DNA of 39,425 nucleotides from an uncultured Erysipelotrichaceae bacterium (GTDB lineage: Bacteria; Bacillota_I; Bacilli_A; RFN20; CAG-826), in contig CACZZG010000006.1 in assembly GCA_902785645.1 (NCBI GenBank), forward strand, positions 1 to 39,425, written 5' to 3'. The notes under the pieces were generated by a model that saw only the letters and a program-made list of their open reading frames with translations, was not told the DNA's origin and did not search any database. Below, one piece after another: positions 25,670 through 33,347 of this stretch; position 1 is the first letter of the stretch; each line of letters starts with the position of its first letter. A program made the translations under genes and the position numbers.

Positions 25670-25680
25670 TCGCTTCAAAA

Positions 25681-25737
25681 AATAAAAGCACTTCCTGTGA
25701 TAGCTAATGACTACCATTATGAGGAAGTGCTTTTATT
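25681..25737. terminator. Long perfect terminator stem shared by both strands
   Basis: AATAAAAGCACTTCCT 25681-25696 pairs perfectly with AGGAAGTGCTTTTATT 25722-25737, a 16-bp stem with a 25-base loop. On the minus strand it is followed by TTTTTT, so it fits a terminator for the minus-strand tRNA-Trp/structured segment as well as for the small plus-strand gene. Confidence 0.85.
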
Positions 25738-25741
25738 ATGC

Positions 25742-25837
25742 GCAAGCCCTCACTCGTCCCAACCAGTAAAGCCTTAGGCTTTAATTAAGGTGCTTGCTAT
25801 CTTCAGGAATGCTATTTAGCATTGGGAACCTGTAAGA
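25742..25837 (-). ncRNA. Candidate structured RNA between tRNA-Trp and the terminator
   Basis: Two hairpins can be seen. One: GCAAGC 25742-25747 with GCTTGC 25792-25797, enclosing AAAGCC 25768-25773 with GGCTTT 25777-25782. Two: TCTTCAGG 25800-25807 with CCTG 25829-25832 and AAGA 25834-25837, topped by AATGCT 25808-25813 with AGCATT 25818-25823. TCCCAA 25757-25762 could also pair with TTGGGA 25822-25827, linking the two as a pseudoknot. The minus strand is preferred because transcription from tRNA-Trp would run through it into the terminator with the better T run. I do not recognise the family. Confidence 0.45.
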
Positions 25838-25871
25838 ATCTGTTGAATTGTATTATTAAATAATACAAATT

Positions 25872-25945
25872 TGGCAGGGGTGACAAGAATCGAACTCGCA
25901 TCAGCGGTTTTGGAGACCGTTGCACTGCCATTGTGCTACACCCCT
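25872..25945 (-). tRNA. tRNA-Trp (CCA)
   Basis: Minus-strand cloverleaf with acceptor AGGGGTG/CACCCCT, anticodon loop CTCCAAA giving CCA, and encoded 3' CCA. The anticodon stem has an A-C mismatch at its base (27-43). An anticodon of CCA reads only TGG, consistent with TGA acting as a stop in this genome. Confidence 0.95.
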
Positions 25946-25960
25946 ATTCGCAATTTAGCA

Positions 25961-26383
25961 TTATAAACCACGAACTATTTGGCTGACAAGAGACATATCC
26001 ACTCTTCCAGCAAAATTCATCTTGAAGTGCTTCATAACACTCGGCATAGATTTATCATCTAGCTTATTAATTTCTTCGATAATTTCCTCTCTGGATAGTT
26101 GTTTTGGAAGATAAGCTTTAATGACTTCTTCTTGATGCTCAATAGAGCTCACTCTTTCAGTGTTATTGACTTTCTTATAGCCTTCTTTTTCATCGGATAA
26201 TTCTTTTAGAACTTTTTGAATTACTTCTAATACATTACTATCTTGGAACTCTTGACCTTTTGCGTTGAATTCCACGATTTGAAGTTGGCATTTTGTTAAA
26301 ACAACAGAGATCACACTTCTAGCATCTTTGTCTTTATTTTTCATTGCCTCAATGTTGGCTTTTTTAAGATCATCTAATAACAT
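25961..26383 (-). CDS. yqeY: GatB/YqeY domain protein
   Basis: 140-aa cytosolic protein of the YqeY family, related to the tail domain of amidotransferase subunit GatB and thought to bind tRNA or assist amidotransferase function. The N-terminal helix LLDDLKKANIEAMKNKDKDARSVISVV and the region VIKAYLPKQLSREEIIEEI are typical, as is the C-terminal GRVDMSLVSQIVR. AAGGAG ribosome site. A TATAAT box and an adjoining palindrome lie upstream. tRNA-Trp follows 15 bases later. Confidence 0.9.
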   Translation of the reverse strand: MLLDDLKKANIEAMKNKDKDARSVISVVLTKCQLQIVEFNAKGQEFQDSNVLEVIQKVLKELSDEKEGYKKVNNTERVSSIEHQEEVIKAYLPKQLSREEIIEEINKLDDKSMPSVMKHFKMNFAGRVDMSLVSQIVRGL

Positions 26384-26403
26384 AAAATAGTTCTCCTTAA
26401 TGT

Positions 26404-26426
26404 ATTATACTCAAATTTATTTGAGT
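26404..26426 (-). promoter_or_regulatory. yqeY -10 box with abutting palindrome
   Basis: TATAAT on the minus strand at 26404-26409 is adjoined by the palindrome ACTCAAAT-TT-ATTTGAGT at 26409-26426, in the spacer between -10 and -35. It could be an operator; as a hairpin it lacks a T run on the minus strand, so termination of the upstream hydrolase is less likely. Confidence 0.45.
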
Positions 26427-26434
26427 GTCATCTA

Positions 26435-27334
26435 TTATTTTCTCACCTTTTCAAGGAAATTCATCATCGCATCGTTGACTTTTTTACCAAGTGGATGTTC
26501 TGGATGAAGAACATTATGAACATGCCCAATTCCTTTTTCATCACTATTAATATCTACAAGTTCAAAAACGTTACCTTTTTTCTTTATATCATCTTGAAGC
26601 ATAAAGCTTTGGGCTCTTAAGAAATCTTGCTTACATGTCGATGTAAATACTGGACAGGTTAATGATTCTAAATGGACTTTAGGACATAAGTCTTCAAATG
26701 ATTTCAAATCCTTATAGTTAGGACCAAACATTCTCTTCATTCCACTTCTAGATAATGAACCATCACCGATATGAGCGAAGTTATAAACAGGGCAATTTAC
26801 TAAGCATGCAACAAGATTTGTTTTAGGAAATTCATATCCTAAATATTTTGCGTATTCTTTGTCTAATAAAAGTTCAGATAATAACAACGCAAAGTGACCA
26901 CCGGCAGAATCGCCTGTTAAAGCCACGCAATCATAATCAATGCCCAATTCTTCTTTATGATTTAAAACATAATTAATGCATTTGACTACGTCATCCACTA
27001 AATCTTTAGTGTCCAATGTGCCATCATTTGGCTCATAGTCAACCGTGACCACATCATAGCCTTGTTCCACAAAGACATAAGCAAAACTATAGTTATCTTG
27101 ATGTTCACCAAAAATATATGCACCACCATGTATGTCAAAGATTAAGCAATTCTTTTTATTGTCCTTATTCGCGTAATAAATATCGAAGGAATGTTGAGGA
27201 TTACCATCATCGATGTATGGAACATTGATTCTCTCTTTAAATACTCCGTGTGGAGGATAAATCTTTCTTCTTTTTAATGTGCTTTTGTATGAGTTTCTTT
27301 TCAAAATATTGACAATAAAACGTACAATTTTCAT
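26435..27334 (-). CDS. Alpha/beta hydrolase (HSL/esterase type)
   Basis: 299-aa esterase-like enzyme. Oxyanion motif HGG at 69-71 (FDIHGGAYIFG) and nucleophile Ser143 in TGDSAGGHFAL; the histidine is probably in GHVHNVLHPEHP near the end. This HGG plus GDSAGG pattern belongs to the hormone-sensitive-lipase/carboxylesterase group. N-terminal residues 1-25 are basic and could associate with the membrane, though no signal peptidase site is clear. GGAGG ribosome site. It follows the NUDIX gene by 12 bp and is likely co-transcribed. Substrate unknown. Confidence 0.85.
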   Translation of the reverse strand: MKIVRFIVNILKRNSYKSTLKRRKIYPPHGVFKERINVPYIDDGNPQHSFDIYYANKDNKKNCLIFDIHGGAYIFGEHQDNYSFAYVFVEQGYDVVTVDYEPNDGTLDTKDLVDDVVKCINYVLNHKEELGIDYDCVALTGDSAGGHFALLLSELLLDKEYAKYLGYEFPKTNLVACLVNCPVYNFAHIGDGSLSRSGMKRMFGPNYKDLKSFEDLCPKVHLESLTCPVFTSTCKQDFLRAQSFMLQDDIKKKGNVFELVDINSDEKGIGHVHNVLHPEHPLGKKVNDAMMNFLEKVRK

Positions 27335-27346
27335 AGCAAACCTCCA

Positions 27347-27793
27347 CTATTTGATTATTTTTACGAGTTTTTTGCCCGAATATATCAATGTTAACTTAAT
27401 GTCTTTTTTGCCTTCAATGAGTAAGGGAAGAAATACTTTATCTCCCTCCCATAAATTAAGGTTCATAATATCTGTCTTTTTAACCCAATGAAGTTCTCCC
27501 TCATCACATGGTTTCATTTCACCTAAGAAATCATCGGAAGTATATAAATACATTACTTCTTCATAATCATCGTTTTTAAAGATTATCTCACCATGATAAG
27601 TGAATGAACGGATATCAAGATTGGTTTCCTCTTTAATTTCTCTTTTTAAAGCATCCTCTTTGGTCTCGCCTTTTTCGATATGACCACCAACACCAATCCA
27701 TTTGCCTTCATTTAAATCATTCTCCTTCTTGTTTCTATAAAGAAATAAGTAGGAATCATTCTTTTGTAAATAACAAAGTACGGTCTTATCCAT
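27347..27793 (-). CDS. NUDIX hydrolase (MutT-like)
   Basis: 148-aa enzyme. The Nudix box GGHIEKGETKEDALKREIKEETN at residues 37-58 has the GX5EX7REUXEEXGU form, with Asn where the last Gly usually is. It hydrolyses a nucleoside diphosphate derivative; 8-oxo-dGTP is possible since it resembles MutT/YtkD proteins, but the substrate is not certain. No ribosome site: TAGAAT ends six bases before the ATG. Divergent from licD. Confidence 0.88.
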   Translation of the reverse strand: MDKTVLCYLQKNDSYLFLYRNKKENDLNEGKWIGVGGHIEKGETKEDALKREIKEETNLDIRSFTYHGEIIFKNDDYEEVMYLYTSDDFLGEMKPCDEGELHWVKKTDIMNLNLWEGDKVFLPLLIEGKKDIKLTLIYSGKKLVKIIK

Positions 27794-27799
27794 AAAAAT

Positions 27800-27805
27800 A
27801 TTCTA
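27800..27805 (-). promoter_or_regulatory. -10 box six bases before the NUDIX start
   Basis: TAGAAT on the minus strand, six bases, then ATG, with no ribosome site. Confidence 0.5.
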
Positions 27806-27857
27806 CAATTTATTTATATAAAAAGATAATTGTTAATTGTGTTAAGATAAAAGCAAC

Positions 27858-28760
27858 ATGCAAGAGAATAATTTCATCATTGACAATCACCCATATGATT
27901 TAGGTAAAGACATCTATGGCAAACACCACGACGTTAGAGAAGTTCAGCCTATTCTTTTAAAGATGATTTTAGAACTCGATAGGGTGTGTAGAAAAAACAA
28001 TATCCCTTATGCTCTATCATTCGGCAGTGCTTTAGGTTTATATAATTATGGCGGTTTCATCCCTTGGGATGATGATATGGACGTCGCTATCGATTATTTT
28101 GATGTCCCTCGACTCGTAGAGGCATTGAAAAACGATTTAGGTGAAGAATTCTCTTTTGACTGTTATGAAGATAACAAAAAATTCAATGTCATGATCCCGA
28201 CATTTAAAATTCGTTATAAGAATTCATATATTAAGGAAAAGTTCTACTACACTCTTCCTAATAGATGTGGAAACGGAGATGGTATCTTCATTGACGTCGT
28301 TGCGTTTATGGGTGTCCCAGAAGATAAAAAACAACATCGAAAGCTTCTTAAGTATGCGAAAAGGAGAATGATTAGTTACTCAATTCTTGATGCATTCTTT
28401 AGAATACATCCATATAAATACAAAACACAATTGAAGTTATATGAGAATCTTGTCGCAAATGAATATAAAGACTCAAACACGGTTTCACAAACCGTTATTA
28501 TTCCTTTCCAAGACTGGGCCGAGAAAAAAGAAAACTTGGCATATCCAAGAGATGTTATCTATCCGTTTAAAGAATATGATTTCTTAGGGCATAAGATTTA
28601 TTCCTTCAATAAATTAGAGGAATTCTGCAAATTGTGCTATGGAGAAAAATCTCTCAAGGTATTAAAAAATGGCGAGTGGATTGACCCTCTACCAATGAAT
28701 AAAAGAAAAGCTAAACACAATTTAACTTATAACTTAACTAGTGATCAAAAGAAGAAATAA
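27858..28760 (+). CDS. LicD family phosphotransferase
   Basis: 300-aa member of the LicD/fukutin-type nucleotidyltransferase-fold family, which transfers phosphocholine or another phosphoalcohol to surface glycans such as teichoic acids. The signature lies at residues 56-78: GSALGLYNYGG followed by FIPWDDDMDVAI, with the metal-binding aspartates at 71-73. NNIPYALSFGS before it is typical. No choline uptake gene is nearby. The 3' end overlaps the convergent hydrolase gene by 23 bp. No good ribosome site; a weak -10-like AT box lies just upstream. Confidence 0.9.
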   Translation: MQENNFIIDNHPYDLGKDIYGKHHDVREVQPILLKMILELDRVCRKNNIPYALSFGSALGLYNYGGFIPWDDDMDVAIDYFDVPRLVEALKNDLGEEFSFDCYEDNKKFNVMIPTFKIRYKNSYIKEKFYYTLPNRCGNGDGIFIDVVAFMGVPEDKKQHRKLLKYAKRRMISYSILDAFFRIHPYKYKTQLKLYENLVANEYKDSNTVSQTVIIPFQDWAEKKENLAYPRDVIYPFKEYDFLGHKIYSFNKLEEFCKLCYGEKSLKVLKNGEWIDPLPMNKRKAKHNLTYNLTSDQKKK

Positions 28761-29820
28761 ATTCTTCTTCAATCATATTCAACAAGTCAGTGTTCACTTC
28801 ACTGGCTTTGTTTTTATCTATCGTTTCATTAAAGGCCACTATTTCTTCTTTTGGAACTTTGTTGTTATATTTTTGTTTCAATAATTCCACCTTTGGATAG
28901 ACTTCGTTGATGATATAATCACTAGCTTCTTGAGTATTCCATAAATATGAATGAGTGAATCCTTTTAATAACAACATCTGGGCATTTTCATATCCTTTAT
29001 TTTCGATGTGTGCATATGTTGAATACTTTTTTAGTGGAACAGTTTCATCTTTATCACCATGAATAACGATATATTTGATATCTTTGTTATTTTTAATAAC
29101 ATTAGATGCAGAGAAGAAACCTTTTTGTCCTTCTAAAATAGAGATGGAGAAATCTAATGCTGGTTTAGTAAGTATAACTGCAGAAGAGACAAAATGCTCT
29201 GCGAATCCATACATTGCTTCCGCAGGTTGATCAAATCCCGCAAAAGAGACAACCGCTTTGACATCCTTTTTATCAGATGCGGCAACCACACCATAAGCAC
29301 CCCAAGAATGGCCAATTAAATAAATCGGCAAATCTTTTGTGGTTTCATAGTTTTGGACTGTCTTTATCGCTTCCTCGACACAGAATCTTGATTCCGCTAA
29401 AGAGACCATGCCTTTTCCTTCACTTCTGCCACATCCAATCATGTCGAAAGAAAAAACATCCCATCCTTTATTAACAAAGTAATCTTGATAATGAGAATGA
29501 TTGCTATCCGCGAATGAGTTAACACCGTGTGCGGAGATTACAATCCCTTTGGGATTTTCTACTTCATAAAGATAACCTTGGAGATTTGTCTTTTTATATT
29601 TGAATTGAATAAGAGTTCTATCTTTTAAAGATTCATAATCATTTCTGTTCTTTTGAATGTTCCAGCCAATTTCATTAATTGAATCAATTGTGCTTCCACG
29701 AACATTTATGGTTTTATCAGAAACAACTTTTGTGGCAATTAAGCCACCCGCAAAATACGTCACTACCGCGGACAATAATGACAATGAAACGATTAAGATA
29801 ATCTTCTTTCTTTTTTTCAT
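28738..29820 (-). CDS. Membrane-anchored alpha/beta hydrolase
   Basis: 360 aa. Residues 1-35 form a basic head and one membrane helix with no lipobox, so the enzyme is probably anchored with its catalytic part outside. Fold motifs: oxyanion region ISAHGVNSF near 96, nucleophile Ser172 in IGHSWGAYG, acid in HGDKDETVP, histidine in GFTHSYLW. It resembles monoacylglycerol lipase/serine aminopeptidase S33-type hydrolases. TATAAT lies eight bases before the ATG and there is no ribosome site. It is the fourth alpha/beta hydrolase in the window. Confidence 0.85.
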   Translation of the reverse strand: MKKRKKIILIVSLSLLSAVVTYFAGGLIATKVVSDKTINVRGSTIDSINEIGWNIQKNRNDYESLKDRTLIQFKYKKTNLQGYLYEVENPKGIVISAHGVNSFADSNHSHYQDYFVNKGWDVFSFDMIGCGRSEGKGMVSLAESRFCVEEAIKTVQNYETTKDLPIYLIGHSWGAYGVVAASDKKDVKAVVSFAGFDQPAEAMYGFAEHFVSSAVILTKPALDFSISILEGQKGFFSASNVIKNNKDIKYIVIHGDKDETVPLKKYSTYAHIENKGYENAQMLLLKGFTHSYLWNTQEASDYIINEVYPKVELLKQKYNNKVPKEEIVAFNETIDKNKASEVNTDLLNMIEEEFISSFDH

Positions 29821-29828
29821 GTAATTTA

Positions 29829-29834
29829 ATTATA
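29829..29834 (-). promoter_or_regulatory. -10 box of the membrane-anchored hydrolase gene
   Basis: Perfect TATAAT on the minus strand, eight bases before the ATG, so the leader could be only one or two bases long. Confidence 0.5.
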
Positions 29835-29889
29835 CGTTAATTAAATAAAAGAAAAAGGACTGACTATGTCAATCCTTCAAAATCCGAGA

Positions 29890-29966
29890 TGGTGACCCAT
29901 ACGGGATTCGAACCCATGAATGCATGCGTGAAAGGCATGTGAGTTAAGCCACTTCTCCAATGGGCC
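29890..29966 (-). tRNA. tRNA-Glu (TTC)
   Basis: Minus-strand cloverleaf with acceptor GGCCCAT/ATGGGTC, anticodon loop CTTTCAC giving TTC, T loop TTCGAAT and encoded CCA at 29890-29892. Three bases separate it from tRNA-Asn, so they are processed from one transcript. Confidence 0.95.
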
Positions 29967-29969
29967 ATC

Positions 29970-30045
29970 TGGCGCCTACCATAGGACTCGAACCTATGAC
30001 CGATCGGTTAACAGCCGATAGCTCTACCGACTGAGCTAGGTAGGC
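29970..30045 (-). tRNA. tRNA-Asn (GTT)
   Basis: Minus-strand cloverleaf with acceptor GCCTACC/GGTAGGC, discriminator G, anticodon loop CTGTTAA giving GTT, T loop TTCGAGT and encoded CCA. The first tRNA of the pair. Confidence 0.95.
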
Positions 30046-30106
30046 AGCTTTGGGTGCGCTTAGCGCAAGAAAGATATTAGCATAAAGCTTTATTTTACAC
30101 AAGAAA

Positions 30107-30331
30107 TTATTTGACTTTTCTTTCAATCAAATTCACGACGTCTTTTAATGTTGATAAATTGGCAATTTCATCGCTTGTAAACTCGACGCCTAATTCATCT
30201 TCAATTTGAAGCATTATCTCCACTAAATCGAGAGAATCTAAGCCTAAACTAGTTAATGAATCTTCTTCTTTTAATTTAGAGACATCGACTTTGGTTGATA
30301 AAATCTTTTTAACTGTTTCAATAGCGTTCAT
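30107..30331 (-). CDS. acpP: Acyl carrier protein
   Basis: 74-aa acidic carrier of acyl chains on a 4'-phosphopantetheine arm. The attachment Ser33 lies in LGLDSLDLVEIM, and ELGVEFTSDEIANLSTLKDVVNLIE matches helix II-IV of the family. GAGGT supports ATG 30331; the frame extends upstream but through the terminator of the pilus-like operon. No other fatty-acid synthesis gene is adjacent, so it could serve fatty-acid synthesis or another carrier role. Confidence 0.92.
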   Translation of the reverse strand: MNAIETVKKILSTKVDVSKLKEEDSLTSLGLDSLDLVEIMLQIEDELGVEFTSDEIANLSTLKDVVNLIERKVK

Positions 30332-30384
30332 GTTTTTTACCTCATAGCAATTATAAATACTTTTTATTTTTTTATTAAGTAAAA

Positions 30385-30406
30385 ACGATCCCCGAGAAGG
30401 AATCGT
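30385..30406 (-). terminator. Terminator of the Tad-like operon
   Basis: On the minus strand ACGATTCC, loop TTCTC, GGGATCGT (one G-T pair), then TTTT. It lies just after the last small gene of the operon and before the ACP gene. Confidence 0.8.
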
Positions 30407-30413
30407 CCTTATT

Positions 30414-30578
30414 TTAAATACTAGAAGTGCTTGAATTATCAAAGTCCACGACTTCACTGACTTTACTCTCCACTGAGTTAGTCATGTTTGTGAATATCGC
30501 TGTTAAAGCAACAGAGACTGTAAGGAATATCGATAAGACAAGGATAATACCTAGTAATTGTCCTTTTATTTCAGACAT
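30414..30578 (-). CDS. Pilin-like small membrane protein of the Tad-like operon
   Basis: A 54-aa open frame starting MSEIKGQLLGIILVLS and ending with TSSI. A short polar head ending in KGQ is followed by a hydrophobic helix of about 22 residues and a polar, charged tail (VESKVSEVVDF). This is the layout of Flp-type or archaeal-like type IV pilins, where a peptidase cuts at the glycine; GQ at 6-7 would be the cut site (inference). AAAGGAA ribosome site seven bases before the ATG. It ends the operon just before the terminator. Confidence 0.6.
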   Translation of the reverse strand: MSEIKGQLLGIILVLSIFLTVSVALTAIFTNMTNSVESKVSEVVDFDNSSTSSI

Positions 30579-30592
30579 ATTAATTCCTTTCT

Positions 30593-30934
30593 TTAATGGT
30601 AATAGCCAATCACAGTTGTTCTTTTTAAAGAAACTTTCATATCTTTATTAGACATAATCAAAGGATGATAGTCTTTTGCAATAACATATGTCACCTCGTC
30701 GCCGTAAAGTGGTGAATAATTATCCGCAGAAACAAAATCGATATTATATCTATCTTCAATATATGAAAGAAAAGGTTTATCCAAAGATCCATGTTTGCTT
30801 ATTAAATAGGAAATGTTCACGCTTTTCGCATCTAAATCAGAATAGATGTGTTGAAGACAAATCATGTCCCCGGCAAAAAGGAAAAACATCGCCACAAACA
30901 CCATCGATAAGATAAAGCTTATTTTATAAGACAT
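30593..30934 (-). CDS. Pseudopilin/TadE-like small membrane protein
   Basis: 113 aa with a single N-terminal membrane helix (ISFILSMVFVAMFFLFAGDMICL) and an extracytoplasmic domain of about 85 residues, beta-rich in its second half. No family is recognised. Its start lies within the end of the tadC-like gene (11-bp overlap), and the 54-aa pilin-like gene begins 14 bp downstream. Position and shape match the minor pilin slot of Tad operons. Confidence 0.6.
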   Translation of the reverse strand: MSYKISFILSMVFVAMFFLFAGDMICLQHIYSDLDAKSVNISYLISKHGSLDKPFLSYIEDRYNIDFVSADNYSPLYGDEVTYVIAKDYHPLIMSNKDMKVSLKRTTVIGYYH

Positions 30935-31595
30935 TAATCATTTCCCCCATCAAATGGATAATTGCAAAAGTGATTAGAACAGTTAATGAACCAGCACCTA
31001 TTAAAGGCAAAGAAGATAAAGATGACATCCTTTTATCTTGATTATCAATCAAAGACTTTTGTTGATTCTTATTAATCTCAGAAAATAGAGACTCAAATTG
31101 AATCATGTGGACATCATCCTCTCCCTCGTCCACCATGTGGTAGATAGCAAGCATAATGTTTTTGGCAATTCCAATAGAGAACTTATCCGCAAAACTAATG
31201 AATGGTTTAACACTCTTATCGTGGTCAATTTCTTGCAAAAAAGTGTCAATTTGCTCACTTAAATAAGAACTGCTATATGGAACAAGGGCTTTAAAAGCTT
31301 GATAGACGTTATAAGAATTTGTGATGAAAAAACGGAAATATCCAATTAAAGTAATAAATTCCTGGTCTCGGTTATTAATGATAGCTTTCTTCCTATTTGT
31401 AAATGCGCTAAAAAGGAAATAGTTAGAAACAACTAGCATTAATAAAGATGCAAAAACAATCATGATGTTCTTTAAAAATATAAAAGCCACGACCGCCGCA
31501 ATAATTATTAATAAATTAATAACTATAATCTTAATAAACTCAATCTTCTTATTTGCACCAATAAAATCTAATAGATCAATAAACTTCTTATACAT
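30924..31595 (-). CDS. TadC-like type II secretion F-domain membrane protein
   Basis: 223 aa. Two close membrane helices at about 22-65, a cytoplasmic helical region at 70-185, and a C-terminal membrane segment at about 195-220. This is the layout of T2SSF/TadC inner-membrane platform proteins, which couple the ATPase to pilin assembly. It overlaps tadB upstream by 8 bp and the next small gene downstream. Sequence is divergent; the assignment rests on layout and order. Confidence 0.65.
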   Translation of the reverse strand: MYKKFIDLLDFIGANKKIEFIKIIVINLLIIIAAVVAFIFLKNIMIVFASLLMLVVSNYFLFSAFTNRKKAIINNRDQEFITLIGYFRFFITNSYNVYQAFKALVPYSSSYLSEQIDTFLQEIDHDKSVKPFISFADKFSIGIAKNIMLAIYHMVDEGEDDVHMIQFESLFSEINKNQQKSLIDNQDKRMSSLSSLPLIGAGSLTVLITFAIIHLMGEMINVL

Positions 31596-32292
31596 CGTCC
31601 CACCCCTTAATCTTTAGGCTGGTATATTTGATAATGGCAAAGTGAATAGATAATAAGCAAAAAACATCAATCAACAAGATGCCTATAATGAAGAACAATT
31701 GCTTGGAAATATTTTGGAAAAAAGATGATAAGGCAAATCTCATAAAAACCATAATCACATAAGTGAGCACCCATAAAATGGCAAATTCGGTCATCTTTCT
31801 TTTACTAATTAAGGTTCCTTCAGAGATATATTCCTCATTAAGCCTTAATTCCTCTAATAGATATTTAGATTGCTCTAGGATGTTTCCGCCCTGTTCTTCA
31901 TTGATGTTGATTAAATCGATGAACAAAGAGAAGATGTGAAACTTGAAATACTTATTTAAATGATTCAGCCAATCATTAATTTCAAATGAATCGATTGTTT
32001 CCAGTTCTTTAACGTGTTCTTTATCAATAGTTAATATCGCAGTTTCGTAGGCAGAAGAAAGTGATGATTTTATGCTTAAAGAAACAATAAATGTGTTAAT
32101 AAAGTGATAGCATTCATAAAATCGCACAATCTTTGTTTGATATTTATTAAATATCTTTCGAGCAAATATCAAGAAATACAGTAGATAAATAACTAATGCA
32201 ATGATCGCGATAATATAATTATTACTCGCTAAAAAAGTAATAACTCCAATAACCACTGATATAACAATGCTAATTAATAAAAACGATGACAT
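31588..32292 (-). CDS. TadB-like type II secretion F-domain membrane protein
   Basis: 234 aa. N-terminal helices at about 5-45, a cytoplasmic helical domain at 50-165 with NINEEQGGNILEQSKYLLEEL (the T2SSF-like E-GG region), and two C-terminal helices at about 168-225. It starts at the ATPase stop (TAATG overlap). Together with the TadC-like protein it would form the membrane platform. Confidence 0.72.
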   Translation of the reverse strand: MSSFLLISIVISVVIGVITFLASNNYIIAIIALVIYLLYFLIFARKIFNKYQTKIVRFYECYHFINTFIVSLSIKSSLSSAYETAILTIDKEHVKELETIDSFEINDWLNHLNKYFKFHIFSLFIDLININEEQGGNILEQSKYLLEELRLNEEYISEGTLISKRKMTEFAILWVLTYVIMVFMRFALSSFFQNISKQLFFIIGILLIDVFCLLSIHFAIIKYTSLKIKGWDDV

Positions 32293-33347
32293 TATTTCTT
32301 CCTCACATAATACTTTTGAAACAAAACATCATCTTGATAATCAAGAAGCAATAAAGTCTCCGGAAGAAAACAACTAGTAAAGATTTTTCCGTCCTTATTT
32401 AAATAGATTGTGTTCTTCTTTCCGCCTACATCAAATTCAGATATTTCTTCAATAAATCGATGAACTCTTCCCTCGCGATCGATTGTTCTTTTTAAAAAGA
32501 CATAGATTTTGAAATAGTAAAAGATGTCTTTCATTAATGATGAATAATTTTCAGCTTGCCCATTCATTAATATCAATCTCGCTATACGAGAAGGCATGGT
32601 TTCATTATCGAAAGCGTGAATTGTGGTAATTACTGGATGTCCTGTCATTGCCGAATTAAATATCTCCAGCATTTCTTTACCACGACTTTCCGCAATAATT
32701 ATCCAATCGGGATTGCTTCTTAGAGAAACTTTTATCAAATCCTGCAATGAGATGTTGAGATTTCTTTCATCACTTTGCCACATATTAAAATCAACATCCT
32801 CATTCGCACTCATTCGACCAAGTTCAAGTGTATTATCGATTATCACTACGCGTGTATTTTTAGGCATTTTAGATAAAAGATATTTTTGGAATTCAGTTTT
32901 ACCACATCCAGTTTGACCGCCAATAATAATCGAAATCTTTGATTGTAAGAGAACTTTGAATAAACATATTAATTGGCCATTTAGAAAAGTAGACTCATCG
33001 GTGATTACAGGGCGGTCTTTGGAAATACGCAAAGAAAAAGTAATACATTTTTCTCCATCAACACGCGCAATGGATTGGAAAACCGCACTCAAACGGAAAT
33101 GACCGATATATAAATCAAGATAAGGATTTTGAATAGAGAATTGCTTCTCGCACATATTTGCGATTTGTCTAATAAAATCTTTTACTTCATCTTGGGAAAC
33201 AAAAATATCTGACTTTTTTCTACCAAAAAGATTATGAAGATAGAAAATAGATTTCCCGTTATAAGTGATATCCGTAATATCTGGATCTAAAAATAAAGGC
33301 GATAAAAATGATTGGTTAATGTAATCGATAGTTTTTGAATTATCCAT
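32292..33347 (-). CDS. tadA: Tad/CpaF-type secretion ATPase
   Basis: 351-aa ATPase of the CpaF/TadA subgroup that powers pilus assembly or secretion. Counting from the ATG: N-terminal domain 1-125, Walker A GGQTGCGKTE at about 143-152, Asp-box VVIIDNTLEL, Walker B region SLRSNPDWIIIAESRG at about 208-223, and His-box TGHPVITTIHA. The Walker B form AESRG replaces the usual GEVRG. An in-frame TTG at 33398 is possible, but ATG 33347 overlaps the upstream stop and fits translational coupling. It is shorter than typical CpaF proteins. Confidence 0.9.
   Translation of the reverse strand: MDNSKTIDYINQSFLSPLFLDPDITDITYNGKSIFYLHNLFGRKKSDIFVSQDEVKDFIRQIANMCEKQFSIQNPYLDLYIGHFRLSAVFQSIARVDGEKCITFSLRISKDRPVITDESTFLNGQLICLFKVLLQSKISIIIGGQTGCGKTEFQKYLLSKMPKNTRVVIIDNTLELGRMSANEDVDFNMWQSDERNLNISLQDLIKVSLRSNPDWIIIAESRGKEMLEIFNSAMTGHPVITTIHAFDNETMPSRIARLILMNGQAENYSSLMKDIFYYFKIYVFLKRTIDREGRVHRFIEEISEFDVGGKKNTIYLNKDGKIFTSCFLPETLLLLDYQDDVLFQKYYVRKK

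Noticed and set aside
28738-28760. Frameshift or assembly error at the licD/hydrolase junction
   Set aside because: The two genes are convergent and simply overlap tail to tail by 23 bp; both reading frames end normally.
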